From JBFWVR01 sp050246635 (GTDB taxonomy: Bacteria > Acidobacteriota > Vicinamibacteria > Vicinamibacterales > UBA2999): a DNA stretch of 64,000 bases. Shown in pieces: positions 42,592-52,080 of this stretch. The stretch lies in assembly GCA_050246635.1 (NCBI GenBank), contig JBFWVR010000001.1, positions 124,001 to 188,000 on the forward strand, read 5' to 3'. Numbering within the stretch: the first letter of the stretch is position 1; every line of letters begins with the position of its first letter. A program made the translations under genes and the position numbers. The notes beneath the pieces are model-generated. The model did no database searches, had not been told where the DNA came from, and saw only the letters and a list, made by a program, of their open reading frames with translations.

Positions 42592-43902
42592 ATGCGAGCG
42601 GTCGACATCATCCGCCGAAAACGCGACGGGCACGCCCTGTCCCGTGAGGCCATCGAGACCTTCGTCCGCGGGGTCACCGACGGCAGCTGGCCCGACTACC
42701 TGTCGGCCGCCCTGCTCATGGCCATTGTCATCCGGGGCATGACCGCCGACGAGACGGCCTGGCTCACCGACGCCATGGTGCGGTCCGGCGAGCGGGTCGA
42801 CCTGGCGGGCCTCGGCGCGCCGACCGTCGGCAAACACAGCACCGGCGGTGTCGGCGACAAGGTCTCCCTCGTGCTGGCCCCCCTCGTCGCGGCCTGTGGC
42901 GTGATCGTGCCCAAGATGTCGGGCCGGGGGCTGGGCCACACCGGGGGCACGCTCGACAAGCTCGAGGCCATCCCGGGATTTCGTGTCGCGCTCGACCTTG
43001 CCGAGTTCCGCGCCGTGCTCGCCGACGTCGGCTGCGCCATCATCTCGCAGTCCGCCGCCATCGCCCCGGCCGACAAGACGCTCTACGCCTTGCGGGACGT
43101 GACCGCGACGGTCGAGAGCGTGCCGCTCATCTCCGCGTCGATCATGAGCAAGAAGCTCGCGGAAGGCAGCCGGGCGCTCGTGCTCGACGTGAAGTGCGGC
43201 GCGGGCGCGTTCATGAAGACCGTGGACGACGCGCGGGCGCTCGCCCGTTCCCTCGTCGAGATCGGCACCGCGGCGGGCGTGCCGACCGAGGCGTGCATCT
43301 CCCGGATGGACTGGCCCCTCGGGCGCGCCGTCGGCAACGCCGTGGAAATCATCGAGGTGCTCGAGACGCTGAAGGGCCGGGGGCCGGCCGACCTGACCGC
43401 GCTGGTCCTGGCGCTGGCCGGCCGCATGCTGTGCCTCGCCGGCGTCGCCACCTCCGATGCCGAGGCGGCGGACCGGGCCGGCGACGCGCTCGCGTCCGGT
43501 GCGGCCCTCGAGCGCTTCCGCCGCATGGTCGCCCGCCAGGGCGGCGACCCGTCGGTCGTGGATGACTACGGCCGGCTGCCCAGCGCGCCGGAGCGCCTCG
43601 TGCTCACGGCCCAGTCCTCGGGCGTCGTGACGGCGCTGGACGCTGGCGCCGTCGGGCGGGCGTCCATGCAGCTCGGCGCGGGGCGCGAGAAGGTGGGCGA
43701 CCCCATCGATCACGGCGCGGGTGTGCTCCTGCGCCGCCTGCCGGGGGACGCCGTGCTGGCCGGTGATCCCGTGGCCGAGCTGCTCTACCGCGATCCGTCC
43801 CGTCTGGGGGAGGCCGTGCGCCTCGTCGAGGCGGCCTACGTCATCGGTCCGTTCGCCCCGCCGCCCGCGCCGCTCGTGTACGAGTGGGTGCGCGCCACCT
43901 GA
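42592..43902 (+). CDS. deoA: Thymidine/pyrimidine-nucleoside phosphorylase
   Basis: The product has 436 residues from the ATG at 42592, 13 nt after a TATACT -10. The family signature KHSTGGVGDKVSL (near 83-95) binds phosphate, and SGRGLGHTGGTLDKLE follows. It cleaves thymidine, and often uridine, to the base and sugar 1-phosphate. It is first of deoA-nupC-punA-cdd, a nucleoside uptake and salvage operon with gaps of 6-7 nt or overlap. Whether it is thymidine- or general pyrimidine-specific cannot be told by eye. Confidence 0.95.
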   Translation: MRAVDIIRRKRDGHALSREAIETFVRGVTDGSWPDYLSAALLMAIVIRGMTADETAWLTDAMVRSGERVDLAGLGAPTVGKHSTGGVGDKVSLVLAPLVAACGVIVPKMSGRGLGHTGGTLDKLEAIPGFRVALDLAEFRAVLADVGCAIISQSAAIAPADKTLYALRDVTATVESVPLISASIMSKKLAEGSRALVLDVKCGAGAFMKTVDDARALARSLVEIGTAAGVPTEACISRMDWPLGRAVGNAVEIIEVLETLKGRGPADLTALVLALAGRMLCLAGVATSDAEAADRAGDALASGAALERFRRMVARQGGDPSVVDDYGRLPSAPERLVLTAQSSGVVTALDAGAVGRASMQLGAGREKVGDPIDHGAGVLLRRLPGDAVLAGDPVAELLYRDPSRLGEAVRLVEAAYVIGPFAPPPAPLVYEWVRAT

Positions 43903-43908
43903 GCCCCC

Positions 43909-45258
43909 ATGACCGCCAATCCGTCCTCCGGTGCCTCCGATCGATCCTTGCGCCTCGTCGCGGTGGCCATCGCCGTGCTCGTGCCCCTGCTGGCGTGGCT
44001 GGCCAGCGGGCTCATCGGCCCGCGTGGCCAGGCGGCCGCCGGGGCCATCTGCTTCATCGCGGTCTGCGCCGCCTGCTCCACCAACCTCCGGGCCGTGAAC
44101 TGGCGGACGGTGCTGTGGGGCATGGGGCTGCAGGTGCTGCTGGCGGTGGTGATCCTCCGCCTCGAGATCGGCGGCGTGCGCCCCGGCTATGCCTTCTTCA
44201 GCGCCGCGGCCGGGATCGTCAAGCGGTTCCTCGACTTCACCAACGCCGGCTCCTATTTCGTGTTCGGCCCGCTCGCGAACCAGGAGCTGATGGGGCAGAT
44301 CTTCGGGCCGGCCAATGGCTTCGTCTTCGCCGCCGCCGCCCTGCCCACCATCATCTTCATCTCGTCGTTCTTCACGGTGCTCTACTACTTCGGCGTCCTG
44401 CAGTTCATCGTCTGGGTGATGGCCCGGGCGATGATGTTCGCGCTCAGGACGAGCGGTGCGGAGACGCTGTCGGCGGCCGCCAATGTCTTCATGGGGCAGA
44501 CCGAGGCGCCCATCATCGTCAAGCCGTACGTGCCGACCATGACGCGGTCGGAGCTGCTCGCGCTGATGGTCGGCGGCATGGCGACGATTTCGGGCGGCGT
44601 GATGGCGGTCTACATCAGCCTCGGCGCCGATCCCATCGCGATCCTGACCACGAGCGTGATGGCCGCGCCGTGCGGCCTGTACCTCTCGAAGCTCCTCTTG
44701 CCCGAGACCGAGGCGCCCGCCACGGCGGGCGACATCCCGCTCCGGGTCGAGCGGCAGCATGTCAACGCGATCGACGCCGCGGCCGCCGGGGCGGGAGACG
44801 GCCTGACGCTGGCGCTCAACGTCGCCGCGATGCTGATCGCGTTCCTCGCGTTCATCGCGCTGATCGACGCCGTGCTCGGGTGGGTGTGGGACGGCCTGAC
44901 ACTGGCGCGCGTGTTCGCCGTGGTGTTTGCGCCCGTCTCGTTCCTGATGGGCGTGCCGGCCAAGGACATCGCGCCGATGGCCGACCTGCTCGGCACCAAG
45001 CTGGTGGCGAACGAGTTCGTGGCGTTCGTCAAGCTGACGGGGGAATACAAGGACGCGCTGGATCCCCGCAGCTACGTCCTGGCCACGTACGCCCTGACCG
45101 GGTTCGCCAACCTGGGATCCGTCGGGATCCAGTTGGGCGGCATCGGCGGGATGGCGCCCAGCCGCCGGGCGGACCTGGCGCGGCTGGGCATGCGGGCCCT
45201 GCTCGCGGGCTTCCTGGCCACCTTGATCAATGCCTGTCTCGCGTCCATGCTGTTGTGA
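43909..45258 (+). CDS. nupC: Concentrative nucleoside transporter NupC
   Basis: The product has 449 residues with about ten membrane helices. CNT family landmarks are visible: QIFGPANGFVFAAAALPTII, SAAANVFMGQTEAPI and NEFVAFVKL. It imports nucleosides with H+ or Na+. It lies 6 nt after deoA and 7 nt before the punA start, so it supplies substrate for the two phosphorylases and the deaminase. Confidence 0.94.
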   Translation: MTANPSSGASDRSLRLVAVAIAVLVPLLAWLASGLIGPRGQAAAGAICFIAVCAACSTNLRAVNWRTVLWGMGLQVLLAVVILRLEIGGVRPGYAFFSAAAGIVKRFLDFTNAGSYFVFGPLANQELMGQIFGPANGFVFAAAALPTIIFISSFFTVLYYFGVLQFIVWVMARAMMFALRTSGAETLSAAANVFMGQTEAPIIVKPYVPTMTRSELLALMVGGMATISGGVMAVYISLGADPIAILTTSVMAAPCGLYLSKLLLPETEAPATAGDIPLRVERQHVNAIDAAAAGAGDGLTLALNVAAMLIAFLAFIALIDAVLGWVWDGLTLARVFAVVFAPVSFLMGVPAKDIAPMADLLGTKLVANEFVAFVKLTGEYKDALDPRSYVLATYALTGFANLGSVGIQLGGIGGMAPSRRADLARLGMRALLAGFLATLINACLASMLL

Positions 45259-45265
45259 GGACGCC

Positions 45266-46081
45266 ATGAACTTCGAACACATCACGGAAGCCACGGAGTG
45301 GCTGCGGGGCCACGGCTACGGGGGCGGGGAGGTGGCGGTCGTGCTCGGGTCGGGCCTCGGCGCCTTCGCCGACCGGCTCGAGGAGCCGTTCGCGGTGCCG
45401 TACCGCGACGTGCCGCACTGGCCCCTGCCGGGTGTGGTCGGGCATGAAGGCCGCCTCGTCGGCGGCACCGTCGCGGGCCGCCGGGTGCTGGCGCTCGCCG
45501 GCCGGGCCCACTACTACGAAGGCCACACCCTGGACACCGTGACGTTCGGCGTCCGTGTCCTCGGCCGCCTCGGCGTGCCGGTCGTCATCCTCACGAACGC
45601 CGCCGGGGGCATCAACACCGACTTCGCGCAGGGCGCGTTGATGGCCATCGACGACCACATCAACCTGATCGGATCGAACCCCCTGATCGGCCCCAACGAC
45701 GAGCGGCTCGGGCCACGCTTTCCCGACATGTCGGAGGTGTACTCCCGGCGGCTGCGGGGCCTCGCGGACGAGGCGGCGGGCGCGATCGGGTTGTCGCTGG
45801 CGCACGGGGTGTATGTCGCGGTGCATGGGCCGAGCTACGAGACGCCGGCCGAGATCCGGGCCTTCCGCGCCCTCGGGGCCGATGCGGTGGGCATGTCGAC
45901 CGTGCCCGAGGCCATCGTCGCCCGCCACATGGGCCTCGAGGTCCTCGGCATCTCCTGCATCACGAACATGGCGGCCGGGGTGCTTCCGCAGCCGCTGGAG
46001 CACGACGAGGTGATGCAGACGGCCGCGCGGGTCCGCGATCGGTTCATCGGCCTGCTCGAGGGCGTCATTGGCCGGCTCTGA
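45266..46081 (+). CDS. punA: Purine-nucleoside phosphorylase (trimeric type)
   Basis: The product has 271 residues from the ATG at 45266, with GAGG upstream. Signatures of the trimeric PNP family are VVLGSGLGAFA (phosphate), GRAHYYEG, TNAAGGIN and GVYVAVHGPSYETPAE. It cleaves purine nucleosides to base and ribose 1-phosphate. The cdd start lies inside its last codons, giving a 14-nt overlap. Confidence 0.95.
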   Translation: MNFEHITEATEWLRGHGYGGGEVAVVLGSGLGAFADRLEEPFAVPYRDVPHWPLPGVVGHEGRLVGGTVAGRRVLALAGRAHYYEGHTLDTVTFGVRVLGRLGVPVVILTNAAGGINTDFAQGALMAIDDHINLIGSNPLIGPNDERLGPRFPDMSEVYSRRLRGLADEAAGAIGLSLAHGVYVAVHGPSYETPAEIRAFRALGADAVGMSTVPEAIVARHMGLEVLGISCITNMAAGVLPQPLEHDEVMQTAARVRDRFIGLLEGVIGRL

Positions 46082-46466
46082 TCCCCTGCTGGACGCCGCG
46101 CGCACGGCACGCACGCGGGCGATGGCCCGCTACTCCGGGTTTGCGGTCGGTGCCGCGCTCGAGTCCACCGACGACGGCATCTTCACCGGCTGCAACATCG
46201 AGAACGCGAGTTACGGCCTCACCATCTGCGCCGAGCGCGTCGCGCTCTTCTCGGCGCTCTGCGCCGGCCATCGTGCCTTCCGGCGCATCGTGGTGCTCAC
46301 CGACACGGCGGTGCCGACCCCGCCCTGTGGCCCCTGCCGACAGGTGATCTGGGAGTTCGCCGGCGACATCGAGGTCGTGCTGGCGAATCTCGACGGCGTC
46401 CAGGCCACGTACCGCATGACCGAGCTCCTGCCGCACCCGTTCGACGATCGCAACCTGGGCTCCTGA
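46068..46466 (+). CDS. cdd: Cytidine deaminase
   Basis: The product has 132 residues from a TTG at 46068 inside the end of punA; no other start keeps the family N-terminus. The zinc site is complete: CAE in TICAERVAL and PPCGPCRQ. The active-site GCNIENASYG is present. It turns cytidine and deoxycytidine into uridines for the phosphorylase. Last gene of the salvage operon; the next 329 bases have no gene. Confidence 0.95.
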   Translation: MAGSDPLLDAARTARTRAMARYSGFAVGAALESTDDGIFTGCNIENASYGLTICAERVALFSALCAGHRAFRRIVVLTDTAVPTPPCGPCRQVIWEFAGDIEVVLANLDGVQATYRMTELLPHPFDDRNLGS

Positions 46467-46625
46467 CCCCCGGGGGAATCGTGTGCGGGATTCCGCAGAT
46501 GGGGCAATCCACCCATTCCGCAGATGACACGGACAGCCAGGGACGAAGGGTGCCAGCCATGGGCGCGCGGCCTTCCGATGGCCGTGCACTGGGCGGCAGC
46601 CGCATGTGGTGGAACCCCTGAAGTC

Positions 46626-46700
46626 GTGTAATCCGTGTAATCCGTGTAATCCGTGGATCCGTCTGGTCCGTGTAATCCGTGGATCCGTGTGATCCGTGGA
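46626..46700. repeat. 9-bp direct repeat array, unit GTGTAATCC
   Basis: Eight units run without spacers: three identical GTGTAATCC copies, then 8-bp GTGGATCC and GTCTGGTCC variants alternating with the main form. They lie upstream of the mtnA promoter. Confidence 0.85.
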
Positions 46701-46756
46701 CGGATGAACCCCTGCGTGTCATCCCGCGTGGCGCCATCCGTGAAATCGCGCACGGG

Positions 46757-46786
46757 TGACGGGGGCGCGCCGCACTCCGGTATGAT
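46757..46786 (+). promoter_or_regulatory. mtnA promoter (TGACGG - 18 bp - TATGAT), near-leaderless
   Basis: TGACGG (46757-46762) and TATGAT (46781-46786) are 18 bp apart. The ATG at 46796 is 9 nt after the -10, so the leader would be only a few nucleotides. The same TGACGG-18-TATACT spacing is seen at sppA. Confidence 0.45.
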
Positions 46787-46795
46787 CTGACTCCG

Positions 46796-47839
46796 ATGCT
46801 GCCAACAATCGCCTGGGAATCCGACGCCATCGTGATGGTCGATCAGCGCAAGCTGCCGGCCAGGGAAACGTACGTCCGCGCCAAGACCGCCAACGAGGTG
46901 GCCCGCGCCATCAAGACGATGGTGATTCGTGGCGCGCCGGCCATCGGGGTCGCGGCGGCGATGGGGATCGCGCTGGGCATGGAGCGCAGCAAGGCGACCG
47001 GCACGCGCCAGTTCGCCGCCGAGTTCCAGAAGGTCTGTGACCTCATGGCCGCGACCCGTCCCACCGCGGTCAACCTGTTCTGGGCCATCGAGCGCATGAA
47101 GCGGTCGTTTGCCGACGGCGCCCATGCCGGCGAGTCCGTCGAGCAGCTCAAGGCCCGGCTCCGGACGGAAGCGCTGGCGATCCACGACGAGGACGTGGAG
47201 AGCTGCCGCGCGATTGGCCGCCACGGCGGCGCGCTGGTGCCGCAGGACGCCCGCATCCTCACGCACTGCAATGCCGGCGCGCTGGCCACCGCCGGCTACG
47301 GCACGGCGCTCGGCGTGATCCGTGGCGCGGTCGAGGCCGGCAAGCGCATTCGCGTCCTCGCCGACGAGACGCGCCCCTTCCTGCAGGGCGCCCGCCTCAC
47401 GGCATGGGAGCTCGTCAAGGACGGGATCGACACGACCGTCATCACCGACAACATGGCCGGCGCGCTCATGCGCCAGGGCGACGTGGACTTCGTCGTCGTC
47501 GGTGCGGACCGGATTGCCGCCAACGGCGACACCGCCAACAAGATTGGCACCTACACCGTGGCCCTGCTCGCCCGTGAGCACGGTATCCCGTTCTACGTGG
47601 CCGCCCCGTGGTCGACGATCGACCTGGCGACGCCGGACGGCAGCGGCATCCCCATCGAGGAGCGCCATGCCCGCGAGGTCACGCACGTCGGCACCACGCA
47701 GGTGGCGCCCCTCGGCGCGTCGGTCCGCAACCCGGCCTTCGACGTCACGCCCCACGCCCTCGTCGCGGGGATCATCACCGAGCGCGGTGTCTTCCGGCCG
47801 CCGTACCTCGAGTCCCTCAAGGCCGGCGCCACTGCCTGA
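46796..47839 (+). CDS. mtnA: S-methyl-5-thioribose-1-phosphate isomerase
   Basis: The product has 347 residues. The eIF-2B-like fold has the catalytic Cys in HCNAGALAT (near 160) and Asp in GADRIAANGDTANKIGTY (near 240). RGAPAIGV marks the substrate loop. It opens methylthioribose 1-phosphate to the ribulose form in methionine salvage. No other salvage gene (mtnB, mtnC, mtnD) is nearby. Its stop overlaps the tsaD start by 1 nt. Confidence 0.95.
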   Translation: MLPTIAWESDAIVMVDQRKLPARETYVRAKTANEVARAIKTMVIRGAPAIGVAAAMGIALGMERSKATGTRQFAAEFQKVCDLMAATRPTAVNLFWAIERMKRSFADGAHAGESVEQLKARLRTEALAIHDEDVESCRAIGRHGGALVPQDARILTHCNAGALATAGYGTALGVIRGAVEAGKRIRVLADETRPFLQGARLTAWELVKDGIDTTVITDNMAGALMRQGDVDFVVVGADRIAANGDTANKIGTYTVALLAREHGIPFYVAAPWSTIDLATPDGSGIPIEERHAREVTHVGTTQVAPLGASVRNPAFDVTPHALVAGIITERGVFRPPYLESLKAGATA

Positions 47840-48909
47840 TGCGGGTCCTCGGGATCGAGACCTCCTGTGACGAGACGGCGGCGGCCGTCGTCGAGACGAC
47901 CGGCGACGCCACGCGTCCGTGGCGGGTGGCGTCGAGCGTGGTCGCCTCGCAGATCGACGTCCACCGGGAGTGGGGTGGGGTCGTGCCGGAACTGGCCTCG
48001 CGGCAGCACGTCCGCGACATCTGTGGTGTCGTCGAGCGCACGTTGTCGGACGCCGGCACCGGCTGGGCGGGCGTGGATGCCCTGGCCGTCACGCAGGGGC
48101 CTGGCCTCATCGGCTCCCTGCTCGTCGGCGTCTCGTTTGCCAAGGCCGCCGCGTGGGCGCTCGAGCGGCCGCTGGTCGCGGTGAACCACCTGGCGGGCCA
48201 CATCGAATCGCTGTGGCTGGAGCACGGCGACCTGCCGACGCCGGCCGTGGTGCTCGTCGTGTCCGGCGGGCACACGAGCCTTTATCTCGTCCGCGCCCCG
48301 GGCAGCTACGAGGCGGTTGGCCGCACCCGCGACGATGCGGCCGGCGAGGCCTACGACAAGGTGGCGAAGCTGCTGGGGCTCGGGTACCCCGGGGGGCCGG
48401 TGATCGACCGGCTGGCGCGGGAGGGCCGCGCGGATGCGGTGGACCTGCCGGTGACGCGCCTGACCCACCCGGATCGCAATGCCCCTGAGCGCGAGTACCG
48501 CTTCGATTTCAGCTTCAGCGGCCTCAAGACCGCCGTGCTGCGGCACGTCCGCGCCCGGCAGGCCTCGCTCGGGTGCGAGCGGCTCCCGGACGCGGAGATC
48601 CGCGACATCAGCGCGAGCTTCCAGGCGACCGTGGTGCGGACCCTGCTCGATCGCGCGTTCGGGGCAGCCCGTTGGTTCGATGCGCGGGCCATCGGGATCG
48701 CCGGCGGTGTCTCGGCCAACGCGCACCTGCGCGCGGAGGCGGCGCGGCGCGCCGCCGGGTATGCCGACCTGCGCGTGTTCGTGCCGGCCCTCGCCCTGAC
48801 GACGGACAACGCCGCGATGATTGCGGCCGCCGGCCTGCGGCGCCTTGCCCTGGGGGCGCTGGCCCCTGCGGACCTCAACGCCGCGGCGAGCCTGCCGCTC
48901 GGGCGGTAG
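47839..48909 (+). CDS. tsaD: tRNA N6-adenosine threonylcarbamoyltransferase
   Basis: The product has 356 residues from the ATG at 47839, overlapping the mtnA stop by one base. Signature GIETSCDETAAAVV at the N-terminus and the metal-binding VNHLAGH (H-x3-H) fit the ASKHA-fold TsaD. It transfers the threonylcarbamoyl group to A37 of ANN-decoding tRNAs with TsaB and TsaE, encoded elsewhere. Essential in most bacteria. Converges with the hybrid kinase gene after a 36-nt gap. Confidence 0.97.
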   Translation: MRVLGIETSCDETAAAVVETTGDATRPWRVASSVVASQIDVHREWGGVVPELASRQHVRDICGVVERTLSDAGTGWAGVDALAVTQGPGLIGSLLVGVSFAKAAAWALERPLVAVNHLAGHIESLWLEHGDLPTPAVVLVVSGGHTSLYLVRAPGSYEAVGRTRDDAAGEAYDKVAKLLGLGYPGGPVIDRLAREGRADAVDLPVTRLTHPDRNAPEREYRFDFSFSGLKTAVLRHVRARQASLGCERLPDAEIRDISASFQATVVRTLLDRAFGAARWFDARAIGIAGGVSANAHLRAEAARRAAGYADLRVFVPALALTTDNAAMIAAAGLRRLALGALAPADLNAAASLPLGR

Positions 48910-48945
48910 CCGCGCCGCGGCCGTCACGCGCCGTCTCGTGGCGGC

Positions 48946-51066
48946 TCAGTCCCCGGTGGTGATCGGCTGCGGCGACTGGTCGAGGACCTGCCGGACCTTG
49001 CGTGCGAGCGACCACGGTGTGTACGGCTTCTGCAGGAAGGCCACCTCCGCCTGCAGCAGGCCATGCCGGACCACGGCGTCGTCCGTGTAGCCGCTCTGGT
49101 ACAGCACCCGCAGTCCCGGTCGCAGCTCCCGCAGGGCCTCGGCGAGCTCGCGCCCGCTCATGCCGGGCATCACCACGTCGGTGATGAGCAGGTCGATCTC
49201 GTCCGCGTGCTCGCGATACACGCGCACGCCGTCCTCGCCGTGCCGCGCCGTCAGGACGGTGTAGCCGCGTGACTGCAGCGCGAGTACGGCGAACTCCCGC
49301 ACGGCCTCTTCGTCCTCCACGAGGAGGATGGTCTCCTGGCCACGGCCGACCTCGGCCGGATCGAACGGGGCTGCCGGGGCCCCCGACGCATCGCCCACCA
49401 CCGGGAGGTAGATCTTGAAGGTGGTTCCGCGATTGATCTCGCTGTACACGCCGATGTGGCCTCCGCTCTGGCGCACGATGCCGTACACCGTGGCCAGGCC
49501 GAGGCCCGTGCCCTTCCCGGCCGCCTTCGTCGTGAAGAACGGGTCGAAGATGCGGGCCTGGACCTCGGGCGGCATCCCGACGCCGGTGTCGGTGACGCTC
49601 AGGCGCACGTAGCGACCCGCCACGACGTCGGGATGTGTGTGCTCGTAGGCGGGGTCGAGCTCGGCCTCCGCCGTCTCGATCGTGAGCATGCCGCCGCGGG
49701 GCATCGCATCGCGCGCGTTCACCGCGAGGTTCAACAGGACCTGGCTCATCTGGCCGGGGTCCACCCGCACGGCCGGAAGGCTCGGCGAGAGCGCCGCCTC
49801 GAGACGGATGTCCTCACCGATCAGCCGCCGCAGCATGCGCTCGGTCTCGACGATGACCCCGTTCAGGTCGAGGACGCGCGGCTCGAGCACCGCCTGCCGG
49901 CTGAACGCCAGCAACTGGCGGGTGAGCGACGAGGCGCGTTCACCCGCGTCCGCGATAGCCCGGACCATCTGCACCGTCCGGTCGGGGTCGGGATGCTCGT
50001 TCTGGAGCAGGAGCGCGGCATACCCGGAGATGACCGTCAGCAGGTTGTTGAAGTCGTGGGCGACGCCGCCGGCCAGCAGGCCGATGGCTTCCATCTTCTG
50101 GGCCTGCTGGAGCTGGCTCTCGAGACGCCGCTCGGCGGTCACGTCGCGGATCACGCCGGTGAAGTGCCGCTGCTCGTCGAGCCGGTACTCGTTGAGGGCC
50201 AGGTGGGCGGGGAAGGTGTCGCCCTCGCGGCGCCGGGCGGTCAGGTGGCGGGCCGCCGAGTCGAGCACCAGGGGCGGCTCCCCGAGCTCGGGCAGGAGTC
50301 GCGACAGCGGCTGCCCGACGATCTCGCGGGCTGCGTAGCCGAACATGCGCTCCGCCGCCGGGTTGAACCACTCGATGGTGCCGGCGTGGTCGACGCTGAT
50401 GATGCCGTCGACCACGTGGTTCATGACCGCGTCCATCAACACGTCCGACTGGCGGCGTGCCGTCATGTCCCGGGTGACCTTGGCGAAGCCCTCGAGCGTG
50501 CCGTCCTGCGCGTACAGGGCCGTCAGCACGGCCTGTCCCCAGAAGCGACTGCCGTCCCGCCGGAGTCGCCACCCCTCGTGGGACGCCCGGCCCTCGTGGC
50601 GCGCGCGACCGAGCAGCGTCTCGGGCAGGTGTTCCGCGATGGCTTCCGGAGGGTAGAACACGGCAAATGACTGGCCGAGGATCTCGTCCGCCGTGTAGCC
50701 CTTGAGGCGCTGGGCCCCTTCGTTCCAGGTGGCGATGCGTCCGTCGGGATCGAGCAGGAAGATGGCGTAATCGACCACGCCCTCGACCAGCAGGCGGAAG
50801 CGGCGCTCGAGTGTCGCCCGATCGGTCGCGGCGCGCTGGAGAGCCTCGACGCGGGCCGCGAGCTCGCGCTCACGCTCGGCGAACCGTGTCCACAGGCGCA
50901 GCCCTCCCCAGGTGAGGAGCGCGGCCGACGCCGCGAGCACGCCGATCAGGAGGCGCCCGGCCGGCCAGCCGCTGACCGCACGGGCGGCGAGGGCCAGGAG
51001 GGCGAGGGCCAAGGAAACGCCCACCGCCACGCGGGGTGCGACCGAATCGCGGACGGATGTGGCCAT
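48946..51066 (-). CDS. Hybrid sensor histidine kinase (two PAS, HisKA, HATPase, receiver)
   Basis: The product has 706 residues from the ATG at 51066; an ATG 9 nt upstream is an alternative. Two N-terminal membrane helices (about 10-55) lead to two PAS domains (about 80-200 and 205-325), then HisKA with VAHDFNNLL (His near 345). The HATPase_c domain has DTGVGMP and GKGTGLGLATV. The C-terminal receiver has ITDVVMPG as phospho-acceptor site and FLQKPYT as the switch. It has no HPt domain. This resembles soluble PAS hybrid kinases of deltaproteobacteria and acidobacteria. The signal is unknown. The receiver is very similar to the stand-alone receiver at 8681-9496. Confidence 0.93.
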   Translation of the reverse strand: MATSVRDSVAPRVAVGVSLALALLALAARAVSGWPAGRLLIGVLAASAALLTWGGLRLWTRFAERERELAARVEALQRAATDRATLERRFRLLVEGVVDYAIFLLDPDGRIATWNEGAQRLKGYTADEILGQSFAVFYPPEAIAEHLPETLLGRARHEGRASHEGWRLRRDGSRFWGQAVLTALYAQDGTLEGFAKVTRDMTARRQSDVLMDAVMNHVVDGIISVDHAGTIEWFNPAAERMFGYAAREIVGQPLSRLLPELGEPPLVLDSAARHLTARRREGDTFPAHLALNEYRLDEQRHFTGVIRDVTAERRLESQLQQAQKMEAIGLLAGGVAHDFNNLLTVISGYAALLLQNEHPDPDRTVQMVRAIADAGERASSLTRQLLAFSRQAVLEPRVLDLNGVIVETERMLRRLIGEDIRLEAALSPSLPAVRVDPGQMSQVLLNLAVNARDAMPRGGMLTIETAEAELDPAYEHTHPDVVAGRYVRLSVTDTGVGMPPEVQARIFDPFFTTKAAGKGTGLGLATVYGIVRQSGGHIGVYSEINRGTTFKIYLPVVGDASGAPAAPFDPAEVGRGQETILLVEDEEAVREFAVLALQSRGYTVLTARHGEDGVRVYREHADEIDLLITDVVMPGMSGRELAEALRELRPGLRVLYQSGYTDDAVVRHGLLQAEVAFLQKPYTPWSLARKVRQVLDQSPQPITTGD

Positions 51067-51184
51067 ACGAGCCATCCCCTGGGGCGCTCCGGGGGGGACG
51101 CGCCCGCGATGCGACGAACCCTTGCCCCAGGAATGAGGGGCATCGCTGCGCGATGGGCGCCGCCGAACTCGGATGGCGCCAGCG

Positions 51185-51190
51185 TAAGAT
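51185..51190 (+). promoter_or_regulatory. -10-like TAAGAT upstream of yjbQ
   Basis: TAAGAT at 51185-51190 is 25 nt before the ATG at 51215. No clear -35 is visible at 17 bp. It could serve the yjbQ-Nudix pair. Confidence 0.3.
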
Positions 51191-51214
51191 CGGGGTGCGG
51201 GAGTGTCAACCAGC

Positions 51215-51631
51215 ATGCAGGTCAGTACCGAGTATTTGTGGTTCAAGACGGAGACGCGCCGTGCAATGGTGCGCATTACGGATGAGGTCGCCGCGATCGT
51301 CGGGCGCAGCGGCGTCCGCGAGGGCATGGTCCTGGTCTCCGCCATGCACATCACGGCTGGCGTCTACGTGAACGACTGGGAAGACGGGCTGATCCACGAC
51401 TTCGACGCGTGGCTGGAGAAGCTGGCCCCGGCCGGGTTGCCCTATCGGCACCACCAGACCGGCGAGGACAACGCCGACGCGCACCTCAAGCGCACGATCA
51501 TGGGCCACCAGGTCCTCCTGCCCATCACCGACGGCGAGCTGGATCTCGGCCCCTGGGAACAGGTGTTCTACGCGGAGTTCGACGGCCAGCGGCGCAAGCG
51601 GGTCGTGGTCAAGGTGATGGGCGCCGCGTGA
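51215..51631 (+). CDS. yjbQ: YjbQ/UPF0047 family protein (secondary thiamine-phosphate synthase)
   Basis: The product has 138 residues from the ATG at 51215; a GTG at 51203 would add four. The family signature HHQTGEDNADAHLKRTIMG (near 82-100) is present, with GPWEQVFYAEFDG towards the end. E. coli YjbQ has weak thiamine-phosphate synthase activity, which may not be its main role. It overlaps the Nudix gene by 4 nt (GTGA). Confidence 0.9.
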   Translation: MQVSTEYLWFKTETRRAMVRITDEVAAIVGRSGVREGMVLVSAMHITAGVYVNDWEDGLIHDFDAWLEKLAPAGLPYRHHQTGEDNADAHLKRTIMGHQVLLPITDGELDLGPWEQVFYAEFDGQRRKRVVVKVMGAA

Positions 51632-52071
51632 GCCGGCGCTTTCCGGCCGCGCCGGTCGTGGGTGTCGGCGCCGTGGTCGTGGGACCCGACGGCCGGGTCC
51701 TGATCGTGCGGCGCGGGCGACCACCGCTCCAGGGCCAGTGGTCGCTGCCCGGCGGCCGGGTGGAACTCGGGGAGACCCTCCGGGCGGCCGTCGTCCGGGA
51801 GGTGCGGGAGGAAACCGGCCTCGAAGTCGAAGCCGGGCCGGTCGTCGAGACGTTCGATCGGATCCAGCTCGCTGCCGACGGCCGCGTCGAGTACCACTTC
51901 GTCATCGTCGACTTCGTGTGCCGGGCATCGGGCGGGCGCGCGCCCGTGGCCGGGGACGACGCCGCCGCGGTGGCGTGGGTCCGGGGCGAGGACCTGGAGC
52001 GGCACGGCGTGCCCCCGCACGCGGCGGCGGTGCTCCGGAAAGGCCTGGCGCTCGCCACCGGGGCGGGGTAA
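51628..52071 (+). CDS. Nudix hydrolase
   Basis: The product has 147 residues from a GTG at 51628 overlapping yjbQ. The Nudix box is intact (GGRVELGETLRAAVVREVRE then ETGLEV, the G-x5-E-x7-RE-x2-EE pattern). It hydrolyses a nucleoside diphosphate linked to another moiety; the substrate (8-oxo-dGTP, ADP-ribose or others) is not set by the sequence. It is probably co-transcribed with yjbQ. Confidence 0.92.
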   Translation: MSRRFPAAPVVGVGAVVVGPDGRVLIVRRGRPPLQGQWSLPGGRVELGETLRAAVVREVREETGLEVEAGPVVETFDRIQLAADGRVEYHFVIVDFVCRASGGRAPVAGDDAAAVAWVRGEDLERHGVPPHAAAVLRKGLALATGAG

Positions 52072-52080
52072 CGCCCTCGC

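Larger units (their letters stand above)
46467..46795. other. 329-base gap with repeats and the mtnA promoter
   Basis: This intergenic stretch has a 12-bp direct repeat ATTCCGCAGATG (46490-46501 and 46515-46526), the 9-bp GTGTAATCC array (46626-46700) and the mtnA promoter. No ORF with coding character was seen. Confidence 0.7.
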
